Source: Breviolum minutum Mf 1.05b.01 (taxonomy: Eukaryota > Sar > Dinophyceae > Suessiales > Symbiodiniaceae). Taken from it: a stretch of 64,000 bases of DNA. A model generated the notes under the pieces. The model did no database searches, was not told the DNA's origin, and worked only from the letters and a program-made list of their open reading frames with translations. A program made the translations under genes and the position numbers. Below are positions 1-13,300 of the stretch, piece after piece. The stretch covers positions 186,001 to 250,000 of the forward strand of contig DF239219.1 in NCBI GenBank assembly GCA_000507305.1, written 5' to 3'. Numbering within the stretch: the first letter of the stretch is position 1; each line of letters opens with the position of its first letter.

Positions 1-92
1 TCAGAAATCCGGCAAGAAAACCACCTGTTATCTATGAAACCCAATGAAAAATGAGACATTCTCCATATCGGATTTCTGAACCATCAACAGTA
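1..92. repeat. M2 element cut by window edge
   Basis: Begins mid-arm (TCAGAAATCCGGC) and ends GGATTTCTGAACCATCAACA-GTA. Confidence 0.65.
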
Positions 93-1462
93 TCACAACA
101 ACACAGCACTTTGATCAAGTGACTGCCACGTATTCTGATTGCATCGACTCCAGTGACTGGATTCCTTATCTACCAGAAAAAAACTCCGAAAATTCTCTAC
201 ACCTTGGCAAATTACATAATAGTTGTCGAGATACATTACATATAGGTCCTACCTAAACATTCTAACAAATGGACACAAAAAATCAATGCCTTTTTTTCTT
301 TAGGTCCCTTCTCTACAAAATAGGCATGGCTGTGTTTTTCACTTACATGTCCAAGGTGACTTTGTTGGTCGCCGTTTTTTCAACCCACCAAAGGTAGATC
401 TACATCTGTAAACTCCTTATAGGCTCGAGAATCAGACATCGCAAAGGTGCCATTGCCCATGTCCTCAGGTCTGGAGGTGGTAGATGAGTTTTGGAAAGTA
501 TATGATTTGGCAGCAACTCAAACCAAACAAACCAAACAGGGAAAAGGCCAAAAAAAGGGGGTCTCCACAGTTTCGGCCTCCGAATCTGTGGGTTGAAAAC
601 CCGACAAATTCAAGCAATTCCAACAAATTGTTAAGTAAACCCTACCGATCATTAGATGTCTGAATTTCATGGATGGATTCCCTGAGAATTAGGATCTCTG
701 GAAATCTTTAAGCCTTAAGCCTGATCATTGGGGTTCCATCCCTGTCCAAATTGAATCTCTGATACACCCTGAAAGATTAACGGCTGGTTCACCTAGAGCC
801 ATCACTGCCATCACCGATTTGGAAAGGAACATGATCTGAACCATCCACCTCCAAACAAATTATGTGCAAAATGTGAATTTCTTCCCGGGTGTTATTTCTT
901 TTAGTTGGAGTCCCATGGGTTTTCCTACTAAAAATGATCATTTTGGGGTGTTTTGGGGGTACCACCATTTAAGGAAACACCCATATAAATCTCAATCTCG
1001 GTAAATCTTCAAATATCACCTTCCAACTCCTGCTTCGTTTTGTAGTACCGACCGGTTAGGTGAGAATTCCCGGGATTTATCCGAGGAAATCTCACACCAT
1101 CTTAGGATATATTTAAACCTTGGCAGTTCTGGCCCAACAGTTAACACCCTTATGTAATACTACAGGACATAGGAATCAACTTAAAAAAAAAAACAGATAC
1201 TTGTCTCTCTCACTATCCACCCTGGAACAAAATAAAATGGCACCTCCCCCCGCCCCCCGCAAAAAAAAAGCTTGCTCCTGAAATCCCCCAAAACTTTGAA
1301 CATGTTTAACTGCTGTTATCCACCTCTTTCCAGCTCGAAAAAACACACCATCTTTTACACCAGGGCAAAAATAGATGGCACAGTTACCAATGTATTGGTT
1401 TACAAATCAGCCCTGTACTATTAACCTACCTTTTGGGACCGTGTCATTGACCATAGGGTTAC
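1..1462. other. Window start, no supported gene
   Basis: After the M2 remnant I see only AT-rich sequence and a minus-strand piece DMGNGTFAMSDSRAYKEFTD near 400-470 that may be a diverged exon. Confidence 0.3.
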
Positions 1463-1544
1463 CTGCCAGGCATCTTCCTCAATCATTCCAGGTTCCATGG
1501 TGGCCTCTTCAATGTAGCGTGGATCTAAAGCGAAGTCCCGAATC
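1463..1544 (-). CDS. Candidate A-like exon near window start
   Basis: Reads IRDFALDPRYIEEATMEPGM, then IEEDAWQ, ending CAG/GTAACC where A exons end. The length matches an A segment and DFALD echoes DFDLD, but LGG and the W position are absent. Confidence 0.3.
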
Positions 1545-2186
1545 CTCAACGACATTTTTGTGTAGGGTATTTTTTTTCGGTTGGAAAACAAATGATTGGG
1601 GTGAATGGCTGCCTATAGTGGATAAATATATGCACTAAATATCCAAGATATATATCAGTTGAATAAGTGGCGTATAGGTAAAGCTTATTACAAGATCCGC
1701 GCTCCTTTATGGAAAATGTGTTGCTTGTCTTCATAAAGAGCTCAGGTTGTTGATGGGCAAAAGTGATTCCGACCAAAACAAAATATCATATCACATCAAA
1801 CTGGAAGCCTGCGTAAGCACACGAAGCAACACCAACCAACAGAAACCGTGTCCTGCATATAATGGATGCATCTGTAAATATAATATCCATGTATATACAA
1901 ATACAGAGTAAATAACTCTTCATATCTATCTATCATTATATCTCCTAATCACACCAAACACCTTCCAAACAAAAAAATTCCAAGTTTCATTTCCACCATC
2001 TTTCCTGGCAACTTCTTCTCTAACTTCTTACACTCCCGTTGCACAAATTTGTTGCCATCGATAGGTGTCACTGATCCATGTCTCAAGGTCGTGCCACGTC
2101 GAATTCCACGAAGATGATCCATGGCCGACACAGCGCGACCCACAGCACTACCCATCGGCCCGGTTGAAGCTGTGAGTCCAAAATTA

Positions 2187-2280
2187 TTTTTTTTTTTTTT
2201 TTTTGCTCGCCCTACCCTGCTTCGACGATATGTCAAAAACGGAAGCAAGGCGTTGGCATAGCCAAGCGTGCCTGCTAATC
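2187..2280 (-). mobile_element. LINE 3' UTR and poly-A tail
   Basis: About 75 bases follow the RT stop and end ...GGTAGGGCGAGC, then a run of about 18 A (minus strand, 2187-2204). This is the expected 3' end of a target-primed insertion. Confidence 0.7.
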
Positions 2281-3321
2281 TTAAAAGATTCTGGCGTTGG
2301 CTGCATTGTATATATGTCCATCGTCTAGAATGGTCTCTTCATAGTTGTATCGTTGAAGTTTCTCTTCATAAATATATTTTTTGGTGTAATGCAGCCAATT
2401 TTGTCTTGGTCTACCACTTCTTTTTTTGCCATATGGTATGCGGTTCACTGAATCATGCTGAAAAGAGATTTGACGTAGTGGGTCTTCTTGGGAGGCTCTA
2501 GCAATATGACCCAATAATCTGGCACGTCTTTCATTATAACAGTGGCTGAATAGAATATTGTTCCCATGAGGGGACATGAGATTGGAAGCTCTTTGTAAAA
2601 CGTGTCTGTTTGTGAACCGCCGATCTATAAAAGTTGAAGGGAGGTTGAGGATTTTTCTCAGACCTCGTATTTGGAATGCGTCAATTTTTTTCAACATGGC
2701 TTGGGTGAGATGAACAGTTTCTAAACCATATAACAATTTTGCTCGGATCACAGCATCAAAAATTCTAAGCTTCCATTTTGTATTGGCATTTGACGCTTTC
2801 CAGTAAGGTAAGAGTTTTGTCCAAGTGATTCTTACGGTTTGTAGTTTGTTTAAGATTTCATGTTTCACATTAACCTCCTGGTTTAGTTCATTTCCTAGAT
2901 AAGTCGCTTCATAATTTTTCGGGAGTGGCGTGTCATCCTCAAAGTGAATTTTACCATCATTATTCATAGGTATGGTGACACATTTATGTCTGTTGAGTTT
3001 CAAGCCGTATTGTCCAGACAAATTTTCTGTTAGTCTCAGTAATTCGTTTAATGCCCGGTTATCTGTGGAGAAGAGAATTGTGTCGTCGGCATAGAACACC
3101 ATATCATAATTCAACCCAGGAACCCTGTTGTTTAGTACCCGTCTGCTTATGGTGGATTGTATGCCAAAGTCAATGCATGACATTACTATTACGAAAAGAT
3201 AAGGGGAAAGTGGGCAACCTTGCCTTATCCCAAAAATTAGGGACCCAAATGTTTGGTGATGTCGACCTTTGCTTATGCGACTTTTGATGTTTTGTTTGGT
3301 TCTTTGATAGTCTTTGCATTT
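2281..3321 (-). pseudogene. 5'-truncated LINE reverse transcriptase remnant
   Basis: An open frame from the stop at 3322-3324 to TAA at 2281. It carries RT motif GIRQGCPLSPYLF (about 3190-3230), the catalytic box FYADD, GLKLNRHKC, a YLGNEL region, and near the end RRARLLGH and RSGRPRQNW. These are the RT palm and thumb and C-terminal region of a non-LTR retrotransposon; the same motif spacing is familiar from dinoflagellate LINEs. Endonuclease and the N-terminal RT motifs are missing upstream, so the copy is presumably dead. It lies in the same orientation as the giant gene, within its 3' part or just beyond it. Confidence 0.85.
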
Positions 3322-3575
3322 CTATTAATTATTTTGACGTTTGTTTCATAAATATCTTGGTGTGCTTCTACACTCGATAAGTTGTGAGGTTGTTTGTTAT
3401 GGCCTGACATTGTTTCCACCACTTGAGACAAGGTCAAACGTTGCGTTCACCGTTGCTGGGGTAACATCTGGATTTCCACTACACCCCCCAAGGTTTGACA
3501 GCTTCTCCCTGAAAAATGGCCATTTTTTTGAGGGGGAAATGATGCTTCCAACTTCCAATCAAATAATCATCATGA

Positions 3576-3676
3576 GGTTGATGGAAGAAATCCTCCACCA
3601 CCTGGGATGGTTAAAACCCTATGAATCATGGGATAACCACCATCCTTGGTGGTGGAGGATTTTGTCCATCAACAGT
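3576..3676. repeat. M2 element, diverged
   Basis: GGTTGATGGAAGAAATCC to GGATTTTGTCCATCAACAG-TA, with a strong inner palindrome CCACCACC...GGTGGTGG. Confidence 0.6.
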
Positions 3677-3850
3677 ATTTCAGTTGATATGTTAGTTTAC
3701 TGGAGGGTATCTTTTCATTTTTTCCCACCAAAGATCCACCACAACGGCCCCAATTTGGGAAGTTCAGTCTCTAACTTATTTTCCAATTGATATATTGCAT
3801 CATACACAGGTGCAATCAAATATGATGATATACCTATATACCCAATATAC

Positions 3851-3884
<34 letters not shown>

Positions 3885-3974
3885 TCATTTAGTCAGTATG
3901 CTATGATCTTCCAACATAGCAAATGCAACCCAACTTGTGATCCACTCTCCCTGCCTGAGACGTCTTGTAGCTAC

Positions 3975-4028
3975 CGCTGATACCGAAATCCAACTCGTAG
4001 GGATATTCAGGGCTGCACTCAGGGAGGC
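3975..4028 (-). CDS. Candidate D exon of a further repeat
   Basis: Reads ASLSAALNIPTSWISVSA between TTGGAG and GTAGCT, 18 codons in phase 0. It resembles SSLVEQ-TPVSLLISDA but lacks the EQ core, and no flanking exon confirms it. Confidence 0.35.
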
Positions 4029-4071
4029 CTCCAATGAAATCATGAAAAATTGAAGGGGCTCAACCCCCACC

Positions 4072-4232
4072 TCAATAGCTGTTTCGATAGTTCCCGAAAA
4101 ATAGGTGGTAGATCGGTGATTTTCTTAATCACCCAATTGGCAGGAAAAATGCCACTTATTTATTGCCAATGAAGGGTGATTATATGCTACGTGGTATACC
4201 TATTAAGGGAACAATCGAAACAGCTATATTGA
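4072..4232. repeat. M13 single long inverted repeat
   Basis: AATAGCTGTTTCGATAGTTC at the left and GGGAACAATCGAAACAGCTA at the right, about 22-bp arms around 115 bp. Only copy seen. Confidence 0.6.
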
Positions 4233-4612
4233 CCACCCCTTGATGCTAATCCCCCCCGTCCCTCCAAAAAAAAAGCTGACCTTATTGATTCTGATGGCGT
4301 ATTTATACACCCTTCTATTTTTTCTTAATAATCTCCTAGAATTGCTGGAGGTTTTTGAAGTGAATTCTGGAAAGAAAAATCGAGTCTTCACACACCCAAT
4401 CTTGTGGATGGGTTGATAACAACAAACACCAACATGACAGGATGGAAAATCAAACATGAATGAAGATGTATTTCCTACTGAAAATGGGCATGTTCCAACG
4501 TCATGTTTTCTCTGCAGGTTTCAAATCAACCAATTCCATTAGTCAAACACCTCCAACAAGCATTTCCCTGTGTGTTGATTCAGCAACCTCAGGAAATCTT
4601 GAAAAAACGCCA

Positions 4613-4706
4613 ACACCCCTGAAAATTAACATGTCACCTGAAAAGGGACCATTTCAAAAGGAAACCGGTCTTCCAACAGGGGATATGTTAATTTTTGCGG
4701 GTGTAC
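4613..4706. repeat. M4 element
   Basis: ACACCCCTGAAAATTAACAT to ATATGTTAATTTTTGCGGGTG-T. Confidence 0.7.
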
Positions 4707-5395
4707 CCTTACCAACTAAAATTTAGGTAGCTTAGCAACTTAGGAGACATGGGAACTTCCCAAGAACAACATTGCAACTTTCCCATCAAACATCCACCCA
4801 ACAACCAACTAACGGCTAGAACTTGGGGGGAATGTTCGCTTCCTGCCTGGACGGAAGCTTCCACTTGCGATGACGTGGCGCCGGTTAAGACCAAGACCAT
4901 GGAACCTACGACGGGAAGCGGCTTAAACTGTTGACGTTTTTGGGGGGTCGGTTGGTTGTTGGTAGAAAACACCTTGGGAAACTTGGGTGAGATTCATATG
5001 ATGAGGACCATGACGAGGGAGATAAAGTCGGTACTGGGGTAAGGATATGATGAGATGATCATAAATGCTGCAATGAGATGACAATAAATCGTGACTTGGA
5101 CTGAAATACAGTGGTGATGACAGTTGTTGAGTTGTTAATGTCACAAGGCGGAATTCCGCTCCGGCAATGAATTTTGGGTATCCAACACATGTCGCTCATG
5201 AACACACCTTGGATGCCCAACATCTGCCCTTAGTTGCCCCCCCCCCCCAGTTGTGTAGCTCTGGTGCCTTTTGTTTTGAACATTTAACGTTGGGTCCCTA
5301 TTTTTTGAAAGGATTCCCATAGATTCCCGTTAAACACTCTACAAACAGTGAAAAGGTGTGGAGCTCCAACTGTTTGAGTTTCTCGCTCGGTCAAC

Positions 5396-5499
5396 CTCTT
5401 GGTGGTTGAACCAATTTGAACAACTATGCTCGGTCAAAATTGCTTATTTCCCTAAATTCCGGGGTGAAAATTCCCAAACAGAAAAACGTTGCCACCTAG
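5396..5499. repeat. M1 element, degenerate
   Basis: Both ends recognisable (TTGGTGGTTGAACC ... GCCACCTAG); the core is diverged. Confidence 0.5.
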
Positions 5500-7249
5500 C
5501 TATCCTGCTTCCCAACCCCAATAGGAAAGAACACATTGTGATTAAATCCTTCCATCCTTTTTCCATCATAAACTCACTGTCAGTTTTTTTTCGTTTTCAC
5601 AACTCATCAACTACATCATTCCAACCAAATCCCAATAGCAATCTCACACCACCTGTAATCACTGCAACATAATTGGCAGCAGATGACATAGGACATTCCT
5701 CAGGACCAACACCGTTCGGTTTTATTGGGTCGACTTTCGGCCCAAAACCCCGTGCCAGGTGCCAGGATCATCATCCCCTCGCAGGGATCCCAAAAGATCA
5801 CCAAAAATGAGATGTAGCTTTCATGGAAACTCATATTCATATGCTGAGATGATGAAGAATATCCCAATCATTATGAGATCTGACTGACTGGATGCCACAA
5901 AAGGGTCTATTTGACGTTTGACGAGTACTATATACAGCAAACACTTTTTTTTTTGGGGGGGGGGTGTTCTCTGTTTGAAGTTCACTATAATTCAGAATTC
6001 CTCCAAAAGAAGTTCTTACCATAATTCCTTGCTCTCTCAGCACTCTTCAGAGTTTCATGCTGAATTTGGGGTTTTTAAACTCGATTTACACCTATGGTTT
6101 TACTGCCTTTTGGTTTTACTGCCTTTTGTAGCTGTAAAACCCTGTGATTCTCACTGGTTTTTTGACATGTAGCTACAACTGACCTTGACGACCTTGTAAG
6201 ATGGTGTGATTTATCCACAATTTTCTACTTAGGTCAGCTTCCTCCAAAAAATACGAACATTCGAAATGGAACAAACAACATCTCCTCCATGTTTGCTGGT
6301 TGAACAAGATGGTTTTTGATTCCAAGTTGTTCTCCAGGTAGGAGATGTTAGTGGCTATGAGGTGAAACAACACAACTTACCTTGAAGGTCATCCGATCTA
6401 ATAAGTGATATTCCTGACGGTGATATTCCTGTGACAGGCCAATTCAATCTGATCAACGTGCCTATCAATGTGCCTAGTAAGTGACCATAAGTTTCATCAT
6501 CACAAACACCACTATTCGTTTTTGTGCTGATACCTTTTACCTTTAAGTGACTATTTACTAGGAACGGGGGAGAACCAACGATAAGTAAATTCATACATAT
6601 GCACACAAAAACAAAAAAGTATCAACAACAAAATGAACATGTTTTTTTGCCTTCCGGTCTTTTCCTACCAGTCCCGACCACCCAAACCCTATGATCAACC
6701 AGGACTCTGATGCGTTCTGGGTAAACATGGCCATGTATATCATCTCAGTGGGGCCAGGAGTTGTGTCATAGTTGCATCATCTTTGCGGTATGTGTGTATA
6801 TATATATATATACTGTGTGTACAAATGTAAATGTAGAACAAAAAAACATCTAGTCCATAGAACATAGAACATCAATGTATATAATTGCTATGTTACGAAG
6901 TAGGATCATACGTACGGTATCTAGTTGCAACTCTGTACCAAGATGGGTGTTGTTTCAGTGTGAACGGCAAGGGTGAAGAGGTCTGGAGATGTCTCTAGTG
7001 CCTCACGTTGCAGATTTCAATCAAGTTACAAAAAGTCATGCCCAAGAGGTCTTACCCCAATGTACGTATATCATTTGATTTGTTAAACATATACATAATA
7101 TATATAAATATATTATATATTTACATATATCAAAATTCCACAGCTTTATTCCTGGAATCTGAAAATGGATTAAAAGAAAATGTAGAACTTGAAATCATCA
7201 TGAAACTTCAGGTTCCGCTTGTTTTCAGAGGCCTTAAGATGTTTAGGAC

Positions 7250-7306
7250 CTGATGCATTTGCACCCTTTCAACACCGCTGCCGTCATGCTCATCACCATT
7301 TGTTAT
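7250..7306 (-). CDS. Repeat R13 exon: probable end of B
   Basis: Reads ITNGDEHDGSGVERVQMHQ between CATGAG/ATA and CAG/GTCCTAAAC, phase 0/0. It is more diverged than the others; support comes mainly from order, phase and the G..R.Q pattern. Confidence 0.5.
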
Positions 7307-10300
7307 CTCATGAAAAATCTAAACTTGTTGGTTTCAAAAAAATACTTCCTCCCATAATCATCAAAGTGGAAAATGGGTCCCTCAACTATGAGTTTCCTTT
7401 CTTTTCAGGGTAATGTTCCGATTCCGTGATCATGGGAGAAAGGGAAAATACTTCCCTTATTGAAACAATCGAGCCACGAAAACTACTGGATCCTTACAAT
7501 GGATTACTACAATCCCCACATGACTGAGTAGAAAAATCCCCTATAAACCCAAAACAACTGGCTACTTTTCATTGCTCAATCTTACTCACTTCCCGCTGCT
7601 GTTCTGATCACCTATCCATTCCAAAAGAACTTTCAACCGCTCCAACCCACACCACAACACCACTGGGACCCAGTCTGTTTGCAACAAGAACACACCAGGC
7701 ACACTCCGGTAAACTAACATAAGCAATGAAAAAAAACACATAGAACCTTTGAACATGTCATTTCCTATTGAATATTGGAGATTTCTGCAGCTATCGCCAT
7801 GTTTTTTGTTGTTTTTTGAACATGATGACTATCAACCAACCAAGGCACATAGTGTTCAATTTGACTTTCATCCTCTGGTGGCGTCCACGTTAACGTGCCG
7901 CCCAGGTCGGTTTCATCCAAGTCAAAATCTGGGAAGCTGATGTTGGACACCTTTGACGACTCGACGACCAAGGTGAGGGGGGGTCATAAGACCAACAAGA
8001 CAAACGACAAACTTATGATAACATGGTGTTGATGTTGGTGATGTTGGTGATGTTGGTAATGATGGTGATGATGGTGATGATGGTGATGATGGTGATGATG
8101 GTGATGTTGGTGATGATGATGATGATGATGATGGAATCTCGTTGGATGTTGAAAACATGTGGATGATTCCACCTGAAAACAAATTTCCCGATAATTTTCT
8201 AAGTGGTACTTGAACTACCCCCCCCCCCCCAAAAAAAAAAAAACAAATGGAATAAAGAACACTAGTCAAATTGGCTGATTATCCCCGAAGTAAGGGGGGG
8301 GGGGTAAAAATTCTAGAAATAATTTGTTAACACCTCCATCCCGCGATCTCTTTGTTGATGGCTCCTTCATGATACTTCTTCATTGTTCTATATCCAGTTG
8401 TTAGACTCAGTGAAATGAGCACACTGAAACCTCATGTCTAAGTAAACATAAATGTAAATGCATAACTTCGAAATTTCCTAAGAATTGCACACCTTCCACA
8501 AAAAATGCATCCCAAATAAGTGAATTGGATCCCAACTACATGAAGTATTCGTGTTTTTTTTTGGGAGGGTTGATTCTCTTGCATGAACCCACAAAATGAA
8601 ACAAATTGGAAAATGCATCACGACTGAAAACATCTTTGGAAAGTTCATTACCATCTTCCTTCAACAAAACAATAGTTGGTGGTGGTTTCAACCCATCTGA
8701 AAAATATTAAAGTCAAATTGGAATCATTTCCCCCAAAATAGGGACATAAACATTTAAAACACACATTGAAACCACCACCTTGAGAAAAATCACTGGCTTT
8801 TTTTTGGGGTCCACGAGCTTGTCTAAAAACCGGGTCCGTTTTCAACTCTCTAAGCTTCCAGACCGGTGCGAACTTATCTTCGATGTTCAGCGTCACGGGT
8901 GTACTTTGCTCTGTCAAGGTGGAAGTGGTGTAGATGGCCTATAGGGAGTGGATGGTTGGTGCTACCATCCATGGGACGAACGGGATGGTATATTTGCCGG
9001 TCACATGAATTCGGTTGATTTTTATGGTAAATGTGGGGAAACATATACCATACATGGATGGTGTTTTGGCATGGCCAAAAACTAGGACCGAAGAAAAGAA
9101 CGGGTCACGTTTCGTTTCGTTTTCTTTTTGTTTGGAGTGGTTTGGTGTCTTAAATGGTAGTTACACTACCATCAGTGTTTCAAGAGGAAAAAACGGAATC
9201 TAGAAGTGGTGGACATGTTTATTGATGTGGTACTGGAAGGCACTGGAAGATATCAGCAACTTGTTGAAATGAATTGTCATTTGCAAATCCTGAAGTTTTG
9301 TTTAAGCAAAAAGTTGGGAGCAAACTTTAACAACCTACCGTCAAACACAAATCTTCCTTCATCATGAGGTCACCTTCAAGATGGGCTACTACGATCGTTG
9401 GAAATGGAGTGACATGGGGTTATTTCACCCCTATAAATATCCTATAAATGGTTGAAAATAAATGGGTAACTGGTGTTATTTCACCCCTATAGGTGGAGTT
9501 ATTTCACCCTACTTATAACTGGTAGGGGCCCACTTTGTGTGTGTTTGCTACCGAATCAAAGATTTTCAAAAATGAAATTGTGAAAATCATGATCACCCCC
9601 ATCTCCAAAAACATTCAATCAGTCAATGACCACTAGGTGCAAACAAGATTGGTGTGCTTCTGCCATCTTCTGTCGTGATAATCCCAGTATTGGTGGCAAA
9701 CACACAACGAGCCAACTATAAAATCAAGGCCAACAAGTTGAACTATATAAGTTCATGTTTGTTTCAACAAGCCGCTCCCAAAGAATTCCGAACAAATACG
9801 AAATACATAGCTGATACCCAGAATAAACATGTGTAATATATTCTATACACAAAACAACAAACGATAAAGAATCAAACATTCAAAATATATTGTATGAAAA
9901 AAGGGTACAAGAGTAGATTTTAAACAATGTTCAATATATCAAGGAATCACAAAATTATCAACCAATGCATTCATTAAGCCACAAAAAAGGAACTTCGAAT
10001 CCCCTTCAATTGGTGGTCACGTGTTTTTGGCAAAATTTTCACCATGTGACTTTCGACAAACAAAAATACCACTTAAGAGACCTGAGCCAACAAACATCTG
10101 GGTGAATGGAGACTATTTCACCAACCTGTATGTTGCTATAGTATCGTGGAGCCATTCTGTTTGGGGGCCTGTTGGTCCTATATTACCCATGACGCATCCA
10201 TGGGACGAAAAGGTATATTATTTACCTACTAAATTAAATATAAAAAATCAACTAAATGTAGCTAAATATACCATGAATGGAGCATCTGGGTTATAATAGT

Positions 10301-13300
10301 GCCAGTAATTTGACTGGTTGTATGGTAAACTTGGAGGTTGAAAACTACAAAAGCTGGTCAAGATTTGATCCTACGAGGTAAAGCCCTGTCACCAGTTATA
10401 CATGGGGTGAAAAAAATGTGAAAAAACCCATAGAAGTAAGGTGAAACAACCCCAGTTACCCATTTATAAGGCCATTTATAGGGGTTAGAACCCCATTTAT
10501 AGAACTTCTCGCATGACAGAAACAATGAAGTTCGTTGGTCACGCGGAAAAAGAAGGAGCAACTGCAACTTCCAAGAGTCTCTCACACAAACATCCTAGGG
10601 GCAAATCTAAGTTTGCCCACAGTTTATAGCAAATCATCCTAAGAAATTCCCTGAAATAACAGGTTCGACTTTGTAGAAAGGAACAGAAACACACATGAAA
10701 AAACGGTGCAGCAAAGATTCAGTTTAACAAACCTGTTTTGAAACGATTTTTGATCTATCTCTCTCTCTCTCTCTCTCTCCGCCCTTCATGTACCGAGTCA
10801 CCAACAAAGGTGTGGTAGGCGTTTCCGGTGGTAAATCCTCCATGCTGAGACTCTTGGGGAGCTCTGAAATCAAGGATTTCGCAGCGCCATCCGCAAGATA
10901 CAAACGATATGTATACACCTTGGCCAACAGCGGCGCTATTCCGGTCAAAACGGCTTTGACGTGATGATACCAAGAATTAAAGGAGGAAAAAACGACACCA
11001 ATAAGCACAAATGTGGTTAGAGTGGGATGTGAAATCATCGTTTTAACTTTTGTACTTGTACACAATACAGAATAATTCACCCAACCTGAAGTGTTTACAA
11101 GACAGTTTTTGGAAAGTTTGCAACATCCTAAGTCCTAAACAATAAGAGTTTTGCAAAGTTATATATGATCCCTAACAATCCAAACTCCTCCCAAACGAAT
11201 TTCGGACGTTTCGGGTTCCAATCCTATCCTCTGAACAGGAATTCAGGTTTAACCCCTTTCCTAGGACACACCTGGATTCTTAGGGAATAATATACTGACC
11301 ATGCTGATGGTCCCCTTTGCACTCTGTTTCGAGAAACCTCTAGGTTCTTTGTTAGGTCCCTTTGGGTTTAGTGTTATCTCTTTATTCGTATGACATCACT
11401 GGTTATTCCATGTTCTTTTTTCTAAATACCTTCTATCACCTTCTATCTATCTTATCATTTTTTATCAAATATAAATCTATGACAGTTCACCTCCCCCCAC
11501 CCAACCCCAATGTTTAAAACACAAACAAAATCCCCCAATTTGTGAATCAACTTCGTGAGTTTTTTCCAATTTTTGGTCCGGTCCCAAGTGACCCGTTGCA
11601 TCAAGGGTGGATGTGCCCAATGAATGCGACCACCAATCTCTTCATCATCCAAATCTTGATCCGTGAACCTGGCAGATTCGACCAGCTCCGTTGAGTAGAA
11701 AATTTCTGTGAAAACACCAAATATTGGACCAAAATGGTGGTATATAGCTGCCAAAAAAAGAAAATCACTAGGCAATGTGAAAAATTTATTTAACATGTAT
11801 TTTTTTTGAATATTCTGCCACTCATATGTAGTTTTGCAAAAGATATATCTTATCCAAACAAGTTAGTATTTGGGTGATCCAAAATGAGATGTTGATTCTT
11901 CTGGGTATTGAGTCTCAAAGCTCCCCCTTGGGCGTCCGAAAGTGGGTAGAAACTGTTTCTTACTAAAATAGTAAGGTATCTGCAGTAAAATCACCAGGCA
12001 AGTAGTGCAAACATGTGATATTTGTTTTGGATATATTATAGATGTTCCTCTGCAACATGGAGTAGTTTCAGCCACATTTTAAGTAGGTTTGCAAAAAGTA
12101 TTGTATCCAACGAAACAAATCAGAAAAAGGTTTGATGATCAAAACTCCTCGCAACTCCCTCCAGATGGTAACACTTAAACGCTTGATGATTTTATACGCT
12201 GAAGCTCTCAGAGAGCGATGGTACTTTCTTAAAACAGAATCTTAAAGACCGAAAGAGTTAACGTTAGTTATATACAAAAAGGTCCATCATTTGTTAACAT
12301 CCATTCGTGAAAAACAACTGGTGGGTTAAATGGTGATGAGTTCCTAGGGGAAAAAACATTAGAGACTAGAACCTAGGAATTGTCTTCATGCTGAAGCGCC
12401 TGATGTCAGAGACGCTGGCGATCATGTCCTTAATGGGCAGGACATGACCCACATGGTTCCGGGCTTCACGGCAAAGGAGACAAGATAACCCTCTAGCGAA
12501 CCAACAAAGCTGTGGGCAATTCTGTACTTGCATCTTCCCCAAAAAAGGGCTGTATCATAGCTACACGTAGATTGCTGGAGGCTATCAACCTCATTCAAAC
12601 AGTGCCACACAGTAGCTATTTTGAAATAGGCACTCCACGAATACCTCATGTTTTGAAGTCAAACAGGATGAAGCAAAAAATGTCAATCTGAATTTAGAAA
12701 CTTACAATGATTCTGTCTTAGACATAACCACCCCTTGACCATTAGATCTGACTTTAGTGAATCAAAATGACCTTCCTAACCCGCGCCTCCAAACGTTGAA
12801 CAAAACTTCATGGCGGCTGGATTTTTGTTGAAGGCAATCCAGGCATTTCTCCGTTTCCGCCCAACCAAAAAACAAATGGTCCCATGACGGATCCATAAAA
12901 CTGGGATATTTACCTACATGAAAACCATACAAATCAACCATTCATGTAGGTAAACATAACAGTCCCATGGATCCTGTGGGGGTGAAACTTCCATGATATT
13001 TTGCCAGATGCGATTCTTTGGACCTACGAAGAGAAGAAGAGAGAAAGCATAGCTGTAACTTGAAGGAATCCATGTAACTACTGTTGATGGAAGAAATCCA
13101 ACGATCACCAGTTGAGGCTGGTAGTTTATCCCATTATCTACAGGGTTTTTCACATCCGAGGTGGCTGTTTGGGAATTCTGAACCATCAAGAGTAGGACAC
13201 TAAGATGGATTTTCGGTATACCTGAAGTAGCACAACAACTGAGACATGACATCCTTACTCAGCCAAAAGATCATGAAATGAAAGTTTGAACTTTCATTTT

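Larger units (their letters stand above)
4029..7249. other. Low-evidence stretch downstream of R13
   Basis: Contains M13, M4, a degenerate M1 and homopolymer runs. Minus-strand pieces EASVQAGSEHSPQ (about 4800-4860) and one ending AAG/GTAAGTTG near 6384 could be diverged C exons; neither is phase-confirmed. Confidence 0.3.

Noticed and set aside
1949-2186. Minus-strand open frame downstream of the LINE poly-A
   Set aside because: Lies beyond the poly-A tail. One frame ends ETWISDTYRWQQICATGV, faintly like a LINE C-terminus, but not enough to call.
3341-3790. 149-codon plus-strand open frame
   Set aside because: Crosses an M2 palindrome; no recognisable motif.
3849-3882. AT-repeat runs as promoters or terminators
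   Set aside because: Plain TA microsatellites of a kind common throughout the introns; dinoflagellate promoters are not recognisable this way.
7984-8172. Poly-His/poly-Ser open frames
   Set aside because: Translation of the GATGGT microsatellite; the real exon (7849-7950) is beside it.
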